From Armillaria gallica (Eukaryota > Basidiomycota > Agaricomycetes > Agaricales > Physalacriaceae), in contig JBANDB010000002.1 of assembly GCA_037576215.1 (NCBI GenBank), positions 4,898,001-4,962,000 of the forward strand: a DNA stretch of 64,000 bases. The letters are read 5' to 3'. This document shows, piece after piece, positions 60,112 through 64,000 of this stretch. The notes under the pieces were generated by a model that worked only from the letters and a program-made list of their open reading frames with translations, made no database searches and was not told the DNA's origin. The stretch's first letter is position 1. Each line of letters starts with the position of its first letter. The position numbers and the translations under genes are program-made.

Positions 60112-61434
60112 CTACACACCGGTTACCTCAACCGCAAGAAGGCTCTGCCTGCCCAGACGCGAAAGTCCTTTCCAAATGACGTCTTCTAACTCCCGCATCA
60201 TCGTCATCACACCCTCCCCGCCTTCTCTGAGTTGTATTCGTACTACAACTTTCCTCAGTTCCCTCATTTGCGACCGTGTAAGCACCTTGTCCAGTTCCTC
60301 CCACTGATAAGACTCGGCGAAAAAATGAGAAGTCACGTCGCTCTCTTCAACATCCGCATCATAAAAGTGCACTCCGACGTTGATGGTAAGCTCTTCTAGC
60401 TGATACGCTTCGTCCGAAGCCCCTAGCGTATCAGTCCACCATCGAAGCAATGGCTGATGAACAGGACTGTCTGAAATCGACAACGAGAGTGATTGGAGAT
60501 GGCGGAGGTTGAGGCACGGGAGGCCATCTGTGATTGATGAATATCCGGGGTAAGCACTGTAAGGCATTATATATCAATCACTATGACGTGCCTGGCCGAC
60601 TAATCATCCGCATCGCTCCAACGTCCAGCCTCTCCAACGAGTCTTTAGTCGCGTCTAGGATGCTCCCGATACTCTCCAGGTCGTCCGTGCTCGCGGGCCT
60701 TACGAGGAGCGTCTTCAGACCACGTAATGACTTCAAGTCCACAAGCATTTCCGCCACGTCCGACCCATAGGAATGGTACGCCAACTCGAGCGTGTCAAGC
60801 TCATTCGGAGTTATCAACGACGAAGGCGATGAAGATGGCGAATCGCACTGAAACTGATGTAGACTGAAATGCTTCAGCCGGGAGAAGCTCCGTATGAGGC
60901 GGTAGAATCCATCCCTGTCCTCGAACCTCAGAACGTTGAGGAATAGGGTATCCAGAGGCTTCGAGGATAATGCCGATTGCACCAATTTCAGCACCAATGC
61001 GTCGACGTTGACAATCGATAACTCTTGCAGGTTGGTGAGAGCATCGAGGATGGTGTGGAGTTCTGCCGGGTCCCATTGTTCCTTGCCGCGATTGCCTAAA
61101 CCGATCAACCTCAGCTTTCTGACATATCGCAGGACGGATAGCGGTGGTGATGAGAAGGGTGGACGGCACTTCCTCAATGAAGAGGCAGGTAAAGGTGGTG
61201 CGAGGATAAGCTGTCGAAAGAGGTGCGTGCGCGCACGGTGAAGGAAGACGCGGCCGGCGAGCGCGCTGGCCCGGAGAGTGTGTACGTCTGTTTGAAGGTC
61301 GTCGATGATAAGGTCGATTAACTCTTGAGGAAGTTCTGGTAAGCAGTCTAAACACATTAGTCAGGTTGGAAACCATAGAGACAACAAAGAGAAAGCGCAC
61401 TAGACGATCCCTGTCCTATCCAGAATCTTGACAT
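60112..61434 (-). CDS. F-box protein with LRR-like C-terminal region
   Basis: Start at 61434 (MSRFWIGQGSS), splicing at about 61400/61349 gives NCLPELPQELIDLIIDDL, the F-box entry, then LRASALAGRVFLHRARTHLF. A series of LRR-like blocks follows: LSVLRYVRKLRLIGLG, LHTILDALTNLQELSIVN, LDTLFLNVLRFEDRDG, LDTLELAYHSYGSDVAEML, LKSLRGLKTLLVRPAST, then (after an intron near 60560) LNLRHLQSLSLSIS, and it ends LLAVEVTGV. The layout matches the many basidiomycete F-box proteins thought to select substrates for SCF ubiquitin ligases. Target unknown. No defect seen. Confidence 0.75.
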
Positions 61435-62086
61435 TAGACGGTTCATGGTGGCTCGGAGGGAATAGTATAGAATTGGTCCATTCGATTCCTTTGGGTCTTA
61501 AATGGACATCAAGTAGAAAAGAATGGAGATCACGAGCCGGCTCAAGAATAGCTGCGAACGGGAACATGACAACCACCTGCCATTGTTCTTGATCTCAGAA
61601 GAAGGGTCCTAGGGAAAGCCGCCAGGGTGATATTGAAATGATGCCGTAACGATGGAAAATAGGAGTGTCTCGGGAGGTGGAGGATGCTTTTGACCGGGAC
61701 GCTTCGCTCTGAGCCATTCGGAAGCCTCTGTCGACCGACAAATAATAAGACAGACCTCCAAGGACGGGACCGAAGGAAGTATTCGGAGCAAGATCGATGG
61801 AGATGTCGGTGGATTAAATCCATCACCATAAATGATGCTGTCGAAACGGAGCAGCCTTGGGCGATGCTCTCCCCAGCGCCCCCGAATCCGCGCATTAAAG
61901 CGCAACAACCAGATTCTAATTCTCGTCCACTTCCACGTCCCTCCCCAGAGTGTCCTAATATCATGCCCAAAACACGATCCCAGGCCTACGTGAATGCTCT
62001 TCTTCCGTGATTCGGAAATGAGGCCACCATGTGCGCACGTCATATTCCAATTCTGTCTCTCTCACAAATCGACATTGAAAGATTAT
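61435..62086. other. intergenic with overlapping unsupported ORFs
   Basis: Minus-strand frames of about 140 codons overlap in two phases (61542-61970 and 61609-62043) and a plus-strand frame overlaps both; no motif distinguishes any of them. Confidence 0.4.
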
Positions 62087-63813
62087 TCACTCCCGCGTTT
62101 CCGGACCACTTGTAGTATGGCGACGGCACATGGTTTCGGGAGTTTTTGCATGGTGTATTGGCTTTAAATCACTAATGTCGACGTCGTCGATCAGATTTAT
62201 CGGCTGCGACACCGATGAAGATCCAAGCTGACCCTTACCCAGCTTGATTAGGGTCCCTGGCTTCACAATTCTTCCATGGACCAGCACTCTCTCGCTCTCG
62301 ATGAAGACTGCATCGCATACTGGAAGGTTTTCGCCCACACGCAGAAGACCCTCGTATGTTGGCATCAATGATGATGGACTGTGGCTTCATCACACTCCCA
62401 GCGCATGCTAGCCATCGTCACCAAATGTCCACCATCGATTTCGACCAGCAGTGAACCACCGCGTACCACCGCAGCGGTCAATCAGAGTCGAGACCGCTCA
62501 TTGTTTCGTTCTCTCTGTGACTGGCGGGCGATCGGTTAACACTAGTGCTCCCACCAAGCGAAAACACCCACATAGAAGCAGAAGAAGCAGCAACAGTGGC
62601 ACTCTTTCTCATCCCAAGCGAACCGCCGTCGTCTTTCTGCTCCGTAAATGTCTGCAAATAAGGTTCAGCGACACCTGGTTCACACGTTAATCCGGCTAGA
62701 GCGTCCTTCATATACGCTGTATATTCCACATGACGGCAATATACTAGAAATGGACACTTGCAGGCATGATCAATGGGACCATAGAAGTTCGCTGCCGGCG
62801 TTGACGTTGTGCATTCCAAGCACACGTTATACGATGATTTGAAGTACGTTAACACTGCCCGTTTGCGGAAAGGGGTCTAGAAATGCTCGTTATTTCGCAA
62901 GTAACAAACGGTACGTTTGATACACTCACGCTTGTTGGCCTTGATCAAAAAATTTCTTGACTCGATGGAAGACCATGCTCTTCGGCCACACCAGTGAAGG
63001 GCTTCCTCATGTCAGCGCAGTTGCTGTTGACACAGAGCACTAGCAGTTTCCCTGATGCATTCGGCAGGACGTCAACATCCAGCGACCACTCATCGTCCGC
63101 CACACCTGTCAATGGACGAATGGATTCTTGCATGACATCGACGCTAGGTGAACCACGCCTTCTCATGCTTTGACGTGTACGGTTTTCGATATGCTCCTCC
63201 TAGCAGCCATAGGATCCGATGTGGCGTATTTCTTGACCGCGGAAATAGCGCACAAGATGGCTTGTCTGACTGACATCTGAGGGTCAACTTTGCGGGTCTG
63301 GACATCGTCGCTATTGGATGATGATGGCAAGGAAAGGCGCAATTTTCCTTCGTTAGCTTCCATCCATAATCTGAGTGAATAGGTGTACGATAGCTTTGGT
63401 ATTCAATGACTGTGAAAAGTTCTTCTGGAATTGGCCACTTGGTTTCAGGATTGCGCTTAGCGCTGATGTGAGCGAGATTGACCAATACGGAGCACTTCCC
63501 AAAAAAGCACTGTACTCGTCCATTCGGAGAGGTATGTCGTGCGTCGAGCATTTTGTCTTCACCAGTGCGCGGACTTCAGCAGGGCCATACGGGGCCGTTT
63601 AGAAACTGCACCAAAGAGCTCTATACACATGTGTTGGTCCAACGCTTCTTCCGAGCGACTCGATACACAGTAGTGGACAAGTTGGATAGGCAAGCGCCCA
63701 TGAATATAGCTGAAGCGCCGAGTTGCAAAGGGGATAGCTTCACATATGCTGACGCTCGGCGTCAACTCATTCCTACATAGTTCAATCAAAGCTGATTCCG
63801 AAGGCTCCACCAT
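62087..63813 (-). CDS. tentative hypothetical multi-exon gene
   Basis: Several minus-strand frames have protein-like composition and might be exons of one gene: MVEPSESALIELCRNELTPS at 63813, MDEYSAFLGSAPYWSISLTS near 63520, LRLSLPSSSNSDDVQTRKVD near 63340, WSLDVDVLPNASGKLLVLCV near 63090, and VFIESERVLVHGRIVKPGTL near 62300. No domain is recognised and splice sites were not resolved. They may equally belong to two genes or to none. Confidence 0.28.
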
Positions 63814-64000
63814 GCCGTACCTTGAGGCCGACCTCGCCTTCTCCCCGTTTGGCTCGCCCCCATCATACTGTCGGCTTCGAAGCCCTTCCCTGTCAACGGG
63901 AAAACAAGGGCGCGTTTTCTAGCGTAAAATCGCAGAAAACCTGAATATATGCGCCGGCATTGAGTGAGAAACGTCGGCTGGACGGATCAAGAGTCGACTG

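Noticed and set aside
1..64000. Secondary-metabolite or catabolic gene cluster (oxidase, MFS, Zn2Cys6 factor present)
   Set aside because: The genes are tens of kb apart, with unrelated genes between, and no backbone synthase is present.
1..64000. CRISPR arrays, rRNA, bacterial operons
   Set aside because: No regular repeat-spacer arrays or rRNA segments were seen, and gene structure is eukaryotic.

Overview
The window is nuclear DNA of a filamentous basidiomycete, most likely a mushroom-forming Agaricomycete. Genes are broken by many introns of about 45-65 bp with GT..AG ends and CTAAY-like branch points. Several families are typical of, or expanded in, Agaricomycetes: DUF6535 membrane proteins, DUF6534-like membrane proteins, a 7-TM family with an IWRCY..WGRRW motif, HNH proteins, glyoxal-oxidase-type copper radical oxidases and a Git3-like receptor. 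No rRNA, CRISPR or confident tRNA gene was seen. Exon joins were made by eye and need transcript support.

Layout. 0-11 kb: a 2OG-oxygenase-fold gene running off the left edge, a protein kinase, a GPI-type copper radical oxidase, a seven-exon Git3-like GPCR and a BCAS3-type WD40 protein. 12-19 kb: two 7-TM paralogs, then a decayed third copy with duplicated flanks. 19-27 kb: a second 2OG-fold gene and a Zn2Cys6 transcription factor. 27.9-28.4 kb: a Tourist/Harbinger-type MITE with perfect 27-bp inverted repeats. 29.6-32.5 kb: the mating fusion gene PRM1. 33-43 kb: a decayed and an apparently intact HNH gene, an unknown gene, a frameshifted F-box gene, an RNase H protein and a DUF6534-like membrane protein. 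45-56.4 kb: an alternating array HAD - DUF6535 - HAD - DUF6535 - HAD in different stages of decay, with a 669-bp hAT-type element just before the start codon of one DUF6535 copy. 57-64 kb: an MFS monocarboxylate-type transporter with a frameshift, an F-box protein and weak ORFs.

The window mixes single-copy conserved genes (PRM1, BCAS3-like, GPCR, transcription factor, oxidase) with local families that duplicate and decay. There is no evident biosynthetic cluster. The most interesting signals are the paired 2OG-fold genes that seem to have lost their iron ligands, the hAT insertion with a ready-made paralogous empty site, the HAD/DUF6535 array, and the frequent one-base frameshifts, which may be biological or assembly errors.
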